Counted from the stretch's first letter, positions 8,940-18,742 are shown. The stretch is DNA of 64,000 nt from Halomonas citrativorans (GCF_900163645.1 NZ_FUKM01000059.1:1-64000); one strand, 5' to 3'. Notes: a model not told the origin generated them from the sequence alone. Numbers and translations: made by a program.

Positions 8940-9413
8940 ATGAATGATGCCCGACCGCCTCGCCAGGCGCTACGTACCTTGCCCGCTCAAAAGCGTATTG
9001 CGCTTATCGCCCACGATGGCAAAAAGAGTGAACTACTGGAGTGGGCGGAACGCTGGCAAGAGACGCTGCGCCAGCATCACTTAATGGGTACGGGCACCAC
9101 CGCAGGCCGGTTAAATCAGCAGCTGGGTTTGACCGTTGAAGGGTTAATGAGCGGGCCGCTAGGCGGCGACCAGCAGATAGGCGCACGCATCGCCGAGCAA
9201 AAGCTCGATATATTGGTGTTCTTCTGGGACCCGTTTGCTCCACAGCCGCACGACCCCGATGTCAAAGCACTGCTACGTCTTGCCACGCTGTGGAATGTAC
9301 CTGTCGCCAACAACGCGGCCAGTGCGGACTTCCTGCTTTCATCGCCCTATCTAAGTGAGCGCTACGATATGTCGATACCCGATGCTAACGCTTGGGCCAG
9401 CGCCAGGGTCTAG
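8940..9413 (+). CDS. mgsA: Methylglyoxal synthase
   Basis: MgsA converts dihydroxyacetone phosphate to methylglyoxal, a bypass that relieves sugar-phosphate stress. The 157 residues include KRIALIAHDGKK, the phosphate-binding MGTGTTAG, the catalytic-Asp region GPLGGDQQIGA, and FFWDP(F)..QPHDPDVKALLR. It follows pyk by 3 nt, with AGGAGA inside the end of pyk, so the two are co-transcribed at the lower end of glycolysis. It converges on cra with 35 nt between stops. Confidence 0.95.
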   Translation: MNDARPPRQALRTLPAQKRIALIAHDGKKSELLEWAERWQETLRQHHLMGTGTTAGRLNQQLGLTVEGLMSGPLGGDQQIGARIAEQKLDILVFFWDPFAPQPHDPDVKALLRLATLWNVPVANNAASADFLLSSPYLSERYDMSIPDANAWASARV

Positions 9414-9448
9414 CTCCAAGAGTTAGTTGCAACGTCCAGCATCAGGCA

Positions 9449-10429
9449 TTACCCACGCTGAAAAAGATGCCGCTTAACGATCTGCTGCCCGACGCCACCC
9501 TGGCCTCGGGCAGCTTTCAGCGCACTGTCAAGCGTCAATTCCGCTATCCGATCATAATCCTGGTGCACCGAATTAATCGGCTGAGGCAAAAAATCCAGCA
9601 GGCGGTGATCACCAAAAGTGGCAAGCCGGATATGCCTGGAAAGCCCTCCACGTTCTAAAAACGCATCTAAAACGCCCTCCATCAAGGTATACGATGCGGT
9701 AACCAGTGCATCCAGCCCCTTGGGCTCGCTAAGCAGCTGTTGGGCAAGTCCCATCGCCTCACTACGCTCGTAGCGCTCAGCGCTCAAATACACTTCCTCG
9801 ATATCACGATCTTTTAACGCGGCCTCAAAACCGGCCCGGCGCTCACGGCTGATAGACAGCTCAGGCATGGCATCAAGCCAGGCAACTCGCCGCGTCTTTT
9901 GGTTAAGTACCGAGAGCGTTAAACGCTCAGCGGCATCGTGATCATCACTAACGACACTGGAAAAGTAGTGGCTATCCAGCCCTCGATCCATGCCCACCAC
10001 GGCCCAGCCGTCGTTAACCAACTCCCTGTAAAACGGGTCAATATCGGCCAGGCAGCTGGCAGTAATCAGTACTTCACAGCGCTGAGCACGCAGGGCAAGC
10101 GCCAAGGCGCGCTCACTTTCGGCACAGTCATCCGAGCTTACAATCAGCAGCCGATACCCTTGCTCGCGCGCACCACGCTCCAAGCGCTTCGCCAAGCGTG
10201 CATAGCTGATGTTTTCAAGGTCAGGCACGATTAAACCAATCAGCCGGCTGGCACCTCGGCGCAGCGCCGCCGCCTGTGGATCAATCTGATATTGATGCTC
10301 ACGAACAACGGTCATGACCTTCTCAATCGTGGCGACACTAATACGACGCTGTTCAGCCTGCCCATTAATGACATAACTGGCCGTGGTGCGTGAAACACCT
10401 GCAAGCCGCGCAATATCGGCTAATGTCAT
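9449..10429 (-). CDS. cra: Catabolite repressor/activator Cra (FruR), LacI family
   Basis: This is a LacI-family transcription factor of 326 residues. The N-terminal helix-turn-helix (MTLADIARLAGVSRTTASYV, residues 1-20) and YVINGQ hinge are followed by a periplasmic-binding-like sensor domain. Cra senses fructose-1-phosphate or fructose-1,6-bisphosphate. It is divergent from fruBKA, and a perfect Cra box lies in the spacer. TAAGGAG precedes the ATG. Conservation of the first 60 residues with FruR and the location make the specific call strong; the ligand is inferred. Confidence 0.93.
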   Translation of the reverse strand: MTLADIARLAGVSRTTASYVINGQAEQRRISVATIEKVMTVVREHQYQIDPQAAALRRGASRLIGLIVPDLENISYARLAKRLERGAREQGYRLLIVSSDDCAESERALALALRAQRCEVLITASCLADIDPFYRELVNDGWAVVGMDRGLDSHYFSSVVSDDHDAAERLTLSVLNQKTRRVAWLDAMPELSISRERRAGFEAALKDRDIEEVYLSAERYERSEAMGLAQQLLSEPKGLDALVTASYTLMEGVLDAFLERGGLSRHIRLATFGDHRLLDFLPQPINSVHQDYDRIAELTLDSALKAARGQGGVGQQIVKRHLFQRG

Positions 10430-10516
10430 GTTTTTTCTCCTTATAAGCCTGCAAAGTGTAACAGCGCCTTGACGAGCCCCCCACCAAAGTCTAAAAACAC
10501 ACCCCTTGCGCCTTTA

Positions 10517-10532
10517 GCTGAATCGTTTCAGC
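10517..10532. promoter_or_regulatory. Cra/FruR operator
   Basis: GCTGAATCGTTTCAGC has GCTGAA/TTCAGC arms and matches the E. coli Cra consensus GCTGAAWCGTTTCA without mismatch. It lies 87 nt upstream of cra and 105 nt upstream of fruB, in the promoter zone of both. Expected role: repression of fruBKA, relieved by fructose-1-phosphate, and possibly autoregulation. Confidence 0.85.
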
Positions 10533-10637
10533 ATTATCATCATAGACGGTAGGCATCAATCAATACCGCCACTCGACATTTGTGTCCTTTACGTCGCTGT
10601 CGAGCCGTTACCGGACTCGTCCTTACAGGAGAATTGC

Positions 10638-13532
10638 ATGCTCACACTCGGTCCTAATGACATCTTGCTTGACCGCCATGCCAACAATTGGCAAGCGGCG
10701 CTGGATGAGGCCGCCCGGGTATTGGCTGACGCGGGGCTGGTTGATCCTGCCTATCGCGAGGGCCTGCATGCCCGTGAGGCGCAGTCATCTACCTATCTGG
10801 GTAATGCTATCGCCATTCCCCACGGCACGCCCGAAAGCCGCCAGCATGTTAAGCGGACTGGCGTTCGAGTACTGCAATTTCCAGAAGGTATCGAATGGCA
10901 CGATGGCAACCGCGTCTATGTACTGGTGACGATTGCCGCACAAAATGATGAACATTTGGATATTTTGCGCGCCCTAACACACGTGCTGGACCGTGACGGC
11001 GTTGCTGAAGCGCTTGCCGCAGCCCGCTCCACCGAGGACGTCGCTCGCCTGCTGTCTAAATCTGCCCCAACGCCCAAACTGGATAGCGACACGCTTTGCC
11101 TACAGTTTCCCGCACAGAGTGTTCAGGAACTGGCCCTGGCAGCGGCCGCCCGCTTACGCCAAAGTGGCTGCGTGGATAACCACTTTATTGCCGATATTGC
11201 GGCGAAACCGCCGGTTTGGCTGGGCGATGGTTTTTGGCTTGCCAGCAGCGCCAGCGGCGTCCAACAGCCTGCCCTGAGCGTGGCGACACCGGTCGAAGCA
11301 CGCATGGAAGAGAGCGGCCATGCTGTTCACGGCCTGTTTTGCCTGGCAGCACAGGGAAGCGCGCACACCTCCCTGTTGGAGCAACTTCAGAAGGTGCTCG
11401 AAAACACCCCAAGCCACGCGTTACTAAAGGCAGATGCCGCCCAGGTGCTGGCTCAGCTTGCAGGTGAAACGGCCAATACGCATACCCAACGCGTGCGTGT
11501 ATTAAACCCCCACGGCCTGCACGCTCGTCCGGCTAAACAGCTTGTACAGGTAGCTCGAGCACAGGCCGTTGCGATTAACGTTCGCTTGGAAGAAGGCAGC
11601 CCCGCCAGCGTTTCCGCAGCGAGTCTGACCAAAGTCATCGGCTTGGGCGCACGCCGTGGCCAGTGGCTGGTGCTTTCTGGCGAAGGCAGTGAAGCGCCAC
11701 AGGCACTGGCCAACGTCACGGATGCGATTGAAGGCGGCTTGGGTGAAAAGGTAGCGCCTTTTGACAGTGGCCGAGAGCAGCTGGCGCCCCACCCTGCTCA
11801 CAAGGAAACCGTTAAACCTTTGACGGCCGATACACCGCATACGGCGATTGCGGCCTCCCCTGGGCTTGCGATTGCGCCGGTGTTTGTTATTCGCCCTCAG
11901 CACTTTGATTACCCGGAACAGGCTGATAATCCCGACCGAGAACTGACCCGGCTACACAATGCCATCCAGGAGGGCATTGCCCAACTGGAAGCCCTGGTGC
12001 GCAATGCGCCGGGTGGCGAAGTGGCCGATATTCTCTCCATGCATGAAGAGATGCTGGATGACCCCGAGCTGCACCGCGCCGCCGAAGATGCCATTCGTGA
12101 AGGCCGTTCAGCAGAGGCGGCCTGGTGGGAAGCGATTGAAACCGCCGCCCACGCGCAAGAAATGCTCGCCGACCGCCTGCTTGCTGAGCGTGCCGCCGAC
12201 CTGCGTGATGTGGGTCGCCGCGTACTGAGTGTTTTGTGCGACACCCAACTCCCCGAGCCACCCAACCACCCCTACATCCTGGTGATGGACGATATCGGTC
12301 CTTCCGACGTAGCGCGCCTCGATACCTCCCGCGTGCGCGGACTTTTGACCGAACGTGGCGGCGCCACTGCCCACAGCGCTATTCTGGCTCGTGCGCTGGG
12401 CATACCCGCGGTGGTGGGCGCGGGCAAAGCGGTAATGGCCTTAGCCAATGCCAGCATGATGATTCTGGACGGTGAACGAGGCCGCGTCATTCCTTCGCCT
12501 TCTGAGCAGCGCTTACGCCGCGCCGAGCAGCACTTGCTTGATTTACAGGCCCGCGAAGCCGATGCCTGGGAACGGCGTTATGAACGCGCCCAAACCCGCG
12601 ATGGCCACTTCGTGGAGGTGGCTGCTAACCTGGGCAACACCGCTCATGCAGAAGATGCGGTTGAGCGTGGTGCCGAGGGCGTTGGCCTGCTGCGCACCGA
12701 GTTCCTGTTTATGGCCCACTCAAGCGCCCCCGACCTTGCCGCTCAGACCGCCGAGTACCGGCAGGCCATCGACGCCCTGAACGGCCGCCCGTTAGTGGCG
12801 CGCACCCTGGATGTGGGTGGCGACAAGCCTCTGCCCTACTGGCCAGTCCCCCAGGAAGACAACCCGTTTTTGGGCCTGCGTGGCATTCGCCTGGCGTTAA
12901 CCGAGCCCGATGTACTCGAAACTCAACTGCGCGCGCTACTAATGGCAGCCGCCCCGGTAGCGGGTTCAGAAGAGGCGCCTAGGCCGCTGCGGATTATGCT
13001 GCCAATGGTCAAGGACGTGGCTGAATTTCGCGCCGCCAAAGCCATTTTTGACCGTTTGCTTGCGGAAATTCCCGCGGATGAGCGAGCAAACGACGTGCAG
13101 CTAGGCGTGATGATTGAGATTCCCTCCAGTGCACTGTTGGCACCAACGCTTGCCGCCGAGGTGGACTTCTTCTCGGTTGGCACCAACGATCTAACCCAGT
13201 ACACGCTGGCGATTGACCGCGGTCATCCAGAGCTCTCTGCCCAAGCAGATGGCCTGCACCCAGCGGTTCTGCGTTTGATCCAGATGACCGTTGACGCCGC
13301 TCATGCCCAAGGCAAATGGGTCGGCATTTGCGGTGAACTGGCCTCGGATACGGCGGCCATTCCTGTATTGGTTGGATTAGGCGTTGATGAACTTTCGGTT
13401 AGCGCCCGGCAAATTCCGCTGGTGAAAGCTCGCCTGCGCGAGTTCGATTTGGCCGATGCCCAGGCCAGTGCGCAACTAGCCCTAAGCCAGGCGACCAGTG
13501 CCGCTGTGCGCGACGCGCTGGAGGCACACTAA
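10638..13532 (+). CDS. fruB: Fructose PTS multiphosphoryl transfer protein (EIIA-HPr-EI fusion)
   Basis: This fusion carries phosphate from PEP to the fructose permease. The 964 residues contain an EIIA-Fru domain (about 1-145; phospho-His62 in AIPHGTPES), a linker domain, an HPr domain (about 284-370; His295 in GLHARPA) and a full Enzyme I (about 400-960; His579 in GGATAHSAILAR, and TLDVGGDKPLPY, GLLRTEFLF). Its length matches the Pseudomonas FruB/FPr type (about 950) and not the short enteric FruB. GGAG precedes the start. Its stop overlaps the fruK ATG by 1 nt (TAATG). With its own EI and HPr, fructose uptake can run without a general PTS. Confidence 0.96.
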   Translation: MLTLGPNDILLDRHANNWQAALDEAARVLADAGLVDPAYREGLHAREAQSSTYLGNAIAIPHGTPESRQHVKRTGVRVLQFPEGIEWHDGNRVYVLVTIAAQNDEHLDILRALTHVLDRDGVAEALAAARSTEDVARLLSKSAPTPKLDSDTLCLQFPAQSVQELALAAAARLRQSGCVDNHFIADIAAKPPVWLGDGFWLASSASGVQQPALSVATPVEARMEESGHAVHGLFCLAAQGSAHTSLLEQLQKVLENTPSHALLKADAAQVLAQLAGETANTHTQRVRVLNPHGLHARPAKQLVQVARAQAVAINVRLEEGSPASVSAASLTKVIGLGARRGQWLVLSGEGSEAPQALANVTDAIEGGLGEKVAPFDSGREQLAPHPAHKETVKPLTADTPHTAIAASPGLAIAPVFVIRPQHFDYPEQADNPDRELTRLHNAIQEGIAQLEALVRNAPGGEVADILSMHEEMLDDPELHRAAEDAIREGRSAEAAWWEAIETAAHAQEMLADRLLAERAADLRDVGRRVLSVLCDTQLPEPPNHPYILVMDDIGPSDVARLDTSRVRGLLTERGGATAHSAILARALGIPAVVGAGKAVMALANASMMILDGERGRVIPSPSEQRLRRAEQHLLDLQAREADAWERRYERAQTRDGHFVEVAANLGNTAHAEDAVERGAEGVGLLRTEFLFMAHSSAPDLAAQTAEYRQAIDALNGRPLVARTLDVGGDKPLPYWPVPQEDNPFLGLRGIRLALTEPDVLETQLRALLMAAAPVAGSEEAPRPLRIMLPMVKDVAEFRAAKAIFDRLLAEIPADERANDVQLGVMIEIPSSALLAPTLAAEVDFFSVGTNDLTQYTLAIDRGHPELSAQADGLHPAVLRLIQMTVDAAHAQGKWVGICGELASDTAAIPVLVGLGVDELSVSARQIPLVKARLREFDLADAQASAQLALSQATSAAVRDALEAH

Positions 13533-14500
13533 TGGCCCGGGTTATTACCGTTACGCTTAACCCGGCGCTGGATTTAGCGTTTGATCTTGAAGAGTTAACG
13601 CTGGGCACCGTTAACCGCCCCAGGAACGCGCAGCTGGAAGCCGCGGGCAAAGGCGTTAACGTTGCACGAGTGCTGGCCTCGCTGGGCCATCACGTGGTGG
13701 TGAGCGGATTTCTCGGGTGCGATAACGATGGCCCCTTCCAACGGGCGTTTACGCAGCTAGGCGTTACGGATGCCTTTGTCCGCGTGCCGGGGGAAACCCG
13801 TATTAATGCCAAGCTGGCGGAAAAAAGCGGCCGGGTGACCGACATTAACGGCCCCGGTATCGGCGTAGATGCCACGCAAGTCGCCGCGCTTCTGAACAGC
13901 ATTAAACAGCAGCTAAACAACGAGCCGGCCGATGCCATTCTTGTGGCAGGTAGCCTACCCCCTGGCTTAAGCCTGACAAGCTTTGCCACGTTGCTGACTG
14001 AACTAAAAGCCACCGGGGTGCCGTTATGGGTGGATACCAGTGGCGAAGCCCTGCTGTGCGCTATTGAAGCAGCCCCCGAAGCCGTTAAACCCAATGAATT
14101 GGAACTTGCCAGCTGGGCCGGTGAGGTACTGGATAATCACGCCAAGCGAGTAAGCGCCACCCGCCGCCTTTATCAGGCAGGTATCGGCCAAGCGCTACTT
14201 TCTGCCGGGGCCGACGGCGTTATTTGGGTGAACGCCAAGAGCACCTGGCAGTCAACGCCGCCCCGCGTTCAGGCAGCCAATACCGTGGGTGCAGGCGATA
14301 CCTTTGTGGCTGGCATGCTCCACGGCGTGCTCAGCCAGCAAAGTGACGAGGAAACACTGCGTTTTGCCACGGCGCTTTCCGCCGAATCTGTTCGCCATGT
14401 TGGCGTGGGCAATGCCCACGCGGACGACTTTGCCGTACTCCTACAACATACTCAGGTCCAGCGCCTGCACGCCAGCCGCACCGAGGGAACGTCACAATGA
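13532..14500 (+). CDS. fruK: 1-phosphofructokinase
   Basis: FruK phosphorylates fructose-1-phosphate to fructose-1,6-bisphosphate. The 322-residue PfkB-family protein starts with ITVTLNPALDL, carries GKGVNVARVL and the C-terminal PfkB signature NTVGAGDTFVAGM with the catalytic Asp. It lies between fruB (1-nt overlap) and fruA (4-nt ATGA overlap), the standard translationally coupled fruBKA order. Confidence 0.96.
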   Translation: MARVITVTLNPALDLAFDLEELTLGTVNRPRNAQLEAAGKGVNVARVLASLGHHVVVSGFLGCDNDGPFQRAFTQLGVTDAFVRVPGETRINAKLAEKSGRVTDINGPGIGVDATQVAALLNSIKQQLNNEPADAILVAGSLPPGLSLTSFATLLTELKATGVPLWVDTSGEALLCAIEAAPEAVKPNELELASWAGEVLDNHAKRVSATRRLYQAGIGQALLSAGADGVIWVNAKSTWQSTPPRVQAANTVGAGDTFVAGMLHGVLSQQSDEETLRFATALSAESVRHVGVGNAHADDFAVLLQHTQVQRLHASRTEGTSQ

Positions 14501-16236
14501 ATATTATTCTTATTACTGCCTGCCCCAGCGGCATGGCGACGACTTTTTTGGCCGCCCGACGCCTTGAACAAGCCGCTCAGCGCTTGGGTTGGAAAGTGCA
14601 TGTAGAAATGCACGGAGAACTGGCACCGGTCGAGGCCGCCAATGCCGAACAAATTGCCCATGCCGATTTAATTGTCGTAGCTGCCGAGCATGTGCCCGCA
14701 CCGGAGCGTTTTGAGGGCAAACGCCTTTACCAGGCGCCGATTGCTCAAGCGTTGCCTGATCCGGACGCATTTTTAGCCACCGCTAAACGCGAAGCACCTC
14801 TGTATAGCGCCCCAGCCATTACCTCTCAAACAAAAGCGCCAGCCACTGCCGGCGGCCAAACCATTGTGGCCGTTACCGCCTGCCCCACCGGTGTTGCTCA
14901 TACCTTCATGGCCGCAGAAGCGCTGACTGAGGCGGGCAACGCCATGGGCCACTCAATGCGTGTGGAAACCCAAGGCTCAGTAGGCGCCCAGGACAAGCTA
15001 ACGGAAGACGAAATCGCCGCCGCCGACGTTGTTATTCTGGCCTGCGATATTGAAGTTGATGCTACGCGCTTTTCCGGTAAGCGGGTGTACCGCACCTCGA
15101 CCGGTACGGCGCTTAAAAAATCTCAGGCAACGATTGAAAACGCCTTGGCCCAAGCCAGCGTGGAAAGTGCAGACACGGATAATACGGCTTCAAACGATGG
15201 CAAAAGCCTGAAAGAGAAAGGCGTGTATAAGCACCTGCTCACCGGCGTGTCGTTTATGCTGCCCATGGTGGTGGCGGGCGGGCTGCTGATCGCCCTGTCG
15301 TTTATGTTCGGCATTGAGGCGTTCGAGCAGGAAGGCACCCTGGCCGCTGCGTTGATGCAGATTGGCGGCGGCACCGCGTTTGCGTTGATGATTCCGGTAT
15401 TAGCAGGCTATATCGCTTACTCAATTGCCGACCGCCCAGGTATTGCGCCGGGTATGATTGGCGGCATGCTGGCGGCGAACATCGGCTCCGGATTTATTGG
15501 CGGTATCCTGGCGGGCTTTCTAGCCGGTTACGTAGCCCTTGCTGTCACTCGCCATGTGAAGCTGCCTTCGAGCATCGAGTCACTTAAGCCCATCTTGATT
15601 ATTCCGCTGATCGCGAGCCTTGTGACAGGCCTGGTCATGATTTACATCGTGGGCGAACCGGTTGCCGCGCTGCTTAACGCGTTAACCAACTTCCTCGCGT
15701 CGATGGACTCCACCAATGCTGTATTGCTGGGTATTTTGCTGGGCTCCATGATGTGCTTTGATTTGGGCGGCCCGGTTAACAAAGCGGCCTACACCTTTGG
15801 CGTGGGCCTCTTGGCCTCAGGCACCTACGGCCCCATGGCCGCGATTATGGCGGCAGGCATGGTGCCGGCCATTGGCATGGGTATCGCAAGCTTCGTGGCT
15901 CGCAACAAGTTCTCCGAGCCGGAACGTGAAGCCGGCAAGGCTTCGTTCGTACTGGGGCTGTGCTTTATTAGTGAAGGCGCGATTCCGTTCGCGGCAAAAG
16001 ATCCGCTGCGCGTGATTCCCGCTTGTATCGCTGGGGGCGCCGTTACGGGCGCGCTTTCGATGCTGGTGGGTGCCCAATTAATGGCCCCGCACGGGGGCAT
16101 TTTCGTCCTGCTGATTCCTAATGCAATCACCCCGCCGCTGCTCTACCTGGGCGCCATTGTGGCAGGCTCGCTCATCACTGGCCTGAGCTACGCCTTTATT
16201 AAACGCGGCGCCGCTCAAGTGGCCGTCGCCAGCTAA
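14497..16236 (+). CDS. fruA: Fructose-specific PTS permease EIIBC
   Basis: FruA imports fructose and phosphorylates it to fructose-1-phosphate. The 579 residues contain a duplicated IIB region: a degenerate IIB' (residues 1-100, with Cys9 in ITACPSGMA) and the active IIB (about 122-220, phospho-Cys129 in VTACPTGVAHT). The polytopic EIIC domain (about 230-570) includes FDLGGPVNKAAY and FISEGAIPFAAKDPLR. It is last in fruBKA. Confidence 0.96.
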   Translation: MNIILITACPSGMATTFLAARRLEQAAQRLGWKVHVEMHGELAPVEAANAEQIAHADLIVVAAEHVPAPERFEGKRLYQAPIAQALPDPDAFLATAKREAPLYSAPAITSQTKAPATAGGQTIVAVTACPTGVAHTFMAAEALTEAGNAMGHSMRVETQGSVGAQDKLTEDEIAAADVVILACDIEVDATRFSGKRVYRTSTGTALKKSQATIENALAQASVESADTDNTASNDGKSLKEKGVYKHLLTGVSFMLPMVVAGGLLIALSFMFGIEAFEQEGTLAAALMQIGGGTAFALMIPVLAGYIAYSIADRPGIAPGMIGGMLAANIGSGFIGGILAGFLAGYVALAVTRHVKLPSSIESLKPILIIPLIASLVTGLVMIYIVGEPVAALLNALTNFLASMDSTNAVLLGILLGSMMCFDLGGPVNKAAYTFGVGLLASGTYGPMAAIMAAGMVPAIGMGIASFVARNKFSEPEREAGKASFVLGLCFISEGAIPFAAKDPLRVIPACIAGGAVTGALSMLVGAQLMAPHGGIFVLLIPNAITPPLLYLGAIVAGSLITGLSYAFIKRGAAQVAVAS

Positions 16237-16248
16237 GTGTTATCTCAA

Positions 16249-16275
16249 CACGAGCAGGCGCAATGCCTGCTCGTG
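16249..16275 (+). terminator. Long hairpin after fruA
   Basis: CACGAGCAGGC (16249-16259) and GCCTGCTCGTG (16265-16275) form a perfect 11-bp stem with a 5-nt loop, 12 nt after the fruA stop. No T-run follows, so it may stabilise the mRNA 3' end or need another factor for termination. Confidence 0.6.
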
Positions 16276-16368
16276 GTTAGCCCTGTATAAAAAGCTGCTG
16301 ACGTCATTGCTGTTTTATTACCTGTTTTATCGCCACGCTCAATGGATAGTTGCCCTTATCACTTTTTT

Positions 16369-16385
16369 ATGTAGTATTTTTACAT
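16369..16385. promoter_or_regulatory. HexR-like operator upstream of pgi
   Basis: ATGTAGTATTTTTACAT has ATGTA/TACAT arms and matches the HexR consensus TTGTARTNNNATTACAA at most positions. It lies 65 nt upstream of the pgi start, where a repressor would act. It resembles the stronger gapA/pyk box, which suggests a shared regulon. Confidence 0.5.
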
Positions 16386-16450
16386 AATCGATATCACCGC
16401 CATTTACCCCAGTTAACATTTGCCACTCAACAACAACGGACACGCGCTCT

Positions 16451-18115
16451 ATGTTTCAACTCACCCGTAGCGTTACGTGGCAGGCGCTTGAACGCCTGCG
16501 CGACAACACCCATAACGACCGCATCCGAGACTACTTCACTAACGACCCGAAACGCTTTGAGAAGATGAACCTCAAGGTCGGCGGTCTGTTTCTGGACTAT
16601 TCAAAGCACCATGTTTCCGACGAAGTGCTCACCAAACTGATAGAGCTTGCTGACCACTCCGCGCTGGTGCAGCGCCGGGCACAAATGTTTTCTGGCGATA
16701 TTATCAACGTTACCGAAAACCGTCCGGTACTGCATACCGCACTGCGTAACCTGAGTGACGAACCGGTGTATGTCGACGGCGAAGACGTCATGCCGGAAAT
16801 TACCCGCACCCGCGAACAGATCCAACAGTTTTCTGAAACGGTACGCAGCGGAGAATGGAAAGGCTACAGCGGCCAGTCGATCAAGGATGTCGTTAATATC
16901 GGGATTGGCGGCTCGGACCTTGGCCCTAATATGGCGGTGCGCGCGCTGCTTAAATATCGTCATCCGGAGATGCACTTTCACTTTGTATCCAACGTGGACG
17001 GCACGCATATCCAGAAGGTGCTTTCGCGCCTGGACCCGGCCACCACGCTGTTTATCGTCTCGACCAAAACGTTCTCCACCCAGGAAACGCTGCTCAATGC
17101 AAAAACAGCGCGGCGCTGGTTCCTGGAGAACGCCGGAAGCGACGCGGATGTAGGTGCCCACTTTGTCGCCGCTTCTACCAACCGCAAAGCGGCCATGGAA
17201 TTCGGCATTCGTGAAGAGAATGTGTTCGAGTTCTGGGCGTGGGTGGGTGGACGCTACTCCATGTGGTCCTCAATCGGCTTACCGATCGCGTTATCTATCG
17301 GTTTTGAAGGGTTTATTGAGCTGCTGGAAGGTGCCCACGAGATGGACCGCCACTTTATTGAGGCGCCTTTCTCCGAGAATATGCCGGTGCTCATGGCGCT
17401 TATCGGCATCTGGTATATCAATTTTATTGGCGCAGAAACCCAAGCCATCGTGCCTTACGACCAGGCGCTTAACCAGTTGCCCTCCTTCCTGCAACAGCTG
17501 GATATGGAGTCCAACGGCAAATCGGTGGATATTTTCGGCCACCCGGTCAACTATAAAACCGGCCCGATTGTATGGGGGCAAACCGGCTCCAATGGTCAAC
17601 ACGCCTTCTTCCAGCTACTGCACCAGGGCACGCGCTACGTACCTATCGACTTTATCGCCTCGCTCAAGCCGGAGCCTGGCATGGAAGACCACCACTTTGC
17701 GCTATTAACCAACATGCTCGCCCAGGCCAACGCTTTTATGGAAGGCAGCCAGGGCGACGGTAAAGAGTTAAGCCAGCACGACCCCTACAGCTGCCCCGGC
17801 AACCGCCCTTCCAGCACTCTACTGCTGGATGAGCTAACGCCCAAAAACCTGGGCGCGCTAATCGCGCTGTATGAGCACAAGGTCTTTGTTCAAGGCGTGA
17901 TCTGGAACATCAACTCGTTTGATCAATGGGGTGTTCAGCTCGGCAAGCGTATTGCCGGTGAAATCAGCGAACGTATCGACACTAACGCAGCCGACTTTGA
18001 TGCCTCGACCCAAGGGTTGTTGGAGTTGGTGCGCGCGCATTTTCCAGGTGACGGCGCCAGCACCAACAGCCAACAAGCTGAAAACGCCAAAAAAGCGACG
18101 AGGAAAAAGAGTTAG
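16451..18115 (+). CDS. pgi: Glucose-6-phosphate isomerase
   Basis: Pgi interconverts glucose-6-phosphate and fructose-6-phosphate. The 554 residues include the substrate loop IGGSDLGPNMA, the GGRYSMWSSIGLP signature, catalytic ESNGKSVD and the C-terminal EHKVFVQGVIWNINSFDQWGVQLGK with active-site Lys. It ends with a lysine-rich tail. A HexR-like box precedes it and a terminator follows. A decayed second copy of the last coding segment lies about 1.6 kb downstream. Confidence 0.97.
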   Translation: MFQLTRSVTWQALERLRDNTHNDRIRDYFTNDPKRFEKMNLKVGGLFLDYSKHHVSDEVLTKLIELADHSALVQRRAQMFSGDIINVTENRPVLHTALRNLSDEPVYVDGEDVMPEITRTREQIQQFSETVRSGEWKGYSGQSIKDVVNIGIGGSDLGPNMAVRALLKYRHPEMHFHFVSNVDGTHIQKVLSRLDPATTLFIVSTKTFSTQETLLNAKTARRWFLENAGSDADVGAHFVAASTNRKAAMEFGIREENVFEFWAWVGGRYSMWSSIGLPIALSIGFEGFIELLEGAHEMDRHFIEAPFSENMPVLMALIGIWYINFIGAETQAIVPYDQALNQLPSFLQQLDMESNGKSVDIFGHPVNYKTGPIVWGQTGSNGQHAFFQLLHQGTRYVPIDFIASLKPEPGMEDHHFALLTNMLAQANAFMEGSQGDGKELSQHDPYSCPGNRPSSTLLLDELTPKNLGALIALYEHKVFVQGVIWNINSFDQWGVQLGKRIAGEISERIDTNAADFDASTQGLLELVRAHFPGDGASTNSQQAENAKKATRKKS

Positions 18116-18147
18116 CGAGTTTAAGAAACAGAGAAAAGCGTTTATTC

Positions 18148-18179
18148 AAAGTCCTGGCGTAATAGCCGGGACTTTTTAT
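18148..18179 (+). terminator. Rho-independent terminator of pgi
   Basis: AAAGTCCTGGC (18148-18158) pairs with GCCGGGACTTT (18165-18175) through 11 bp including one G-U, with a 6-nt loop, and is followed by TTATA. It lies 32 nt after the pgi stop. Confidence 0.85.
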
Positions 18180-18219
18180 AAGTAATCTGTATTGATGCTG
18201 TATCGACGAAAACAGCGTG

Positions 18220-18654
18220 TTAGTTCACTTCCATCCAGTACTGCGTTAATGTCTCACCGCATATTGTAAAACCCAACCGCTCGTATAGGGCGATGGCCTG
18301 GCTCTGCTTTAAAACACGCAGCCGTAAAGGCACGCCTAGCGCTCTTGCCTTCTCCAGCTCCTGGAGCACAACGTGCGAACCAACTCCTCGGCCTTGATAT
18401 TTAGCTAAAAGAAACAGGTCTCGAAGTTGTAGAAATCCCCCTTCATTGGTTGCCCATACTGCACCGACACACCTACCGTTTAACTCCAAGACTTCAAAAC
18501 CACCCTGGCGCCATTTTTCATCAAAGGCTGACTTTTGAAGCTTAATCTCCCAAGCGCCGAACTGATGCTCGACAACGTTCTGGTAGGCGCTTTCATAAGC
18601 ACTCCAAATAAAATCGCGATCACTCTGTGCCGCTTTTAACCTGGCAATGTGCAC
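18220..18654 (-). CDS. GNAT-family N-acetyltransferase
   Basis: This is a 144-residue acetyl-CoA-dependent acyltransferase of the GNAT fold. The acetyl-CoA loop appears as AKYQGRGVGSHVVLQ (about residues 84-98, the Q/R-x-x-G-x-G/A motif), followed by LRVLKQSQAIALYERLGF, a typical motif B. Translation begins at GTG. The substrate cannot be told from the sequence. It sits in a patch of unrelated short genes and relics after pgi and is read toward the pgi terminator. Confidence 0.82.
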   Translation of the reverse strand: MHIARLKAAQSDRDFIWSAYESAYQNVVEHQFGAWEIKLQKSAFDEKWRQGGFEVLELNGRCVGAVWATNEGGFLQLRDLFLLAKYQGRGVGSHVVLQELEKARALGVPLRLRVLKQSQAIALYERLGFTICGETLTQYWMEVN

Positions 18655-18742
18655 TGTTTATACCGCCTAAACCGGTTAATGGAAGCTTAATGACATACAA
18701 AGTTGATTATCGTATCCAGCACCTTCGCCGGGCAGATACTCA

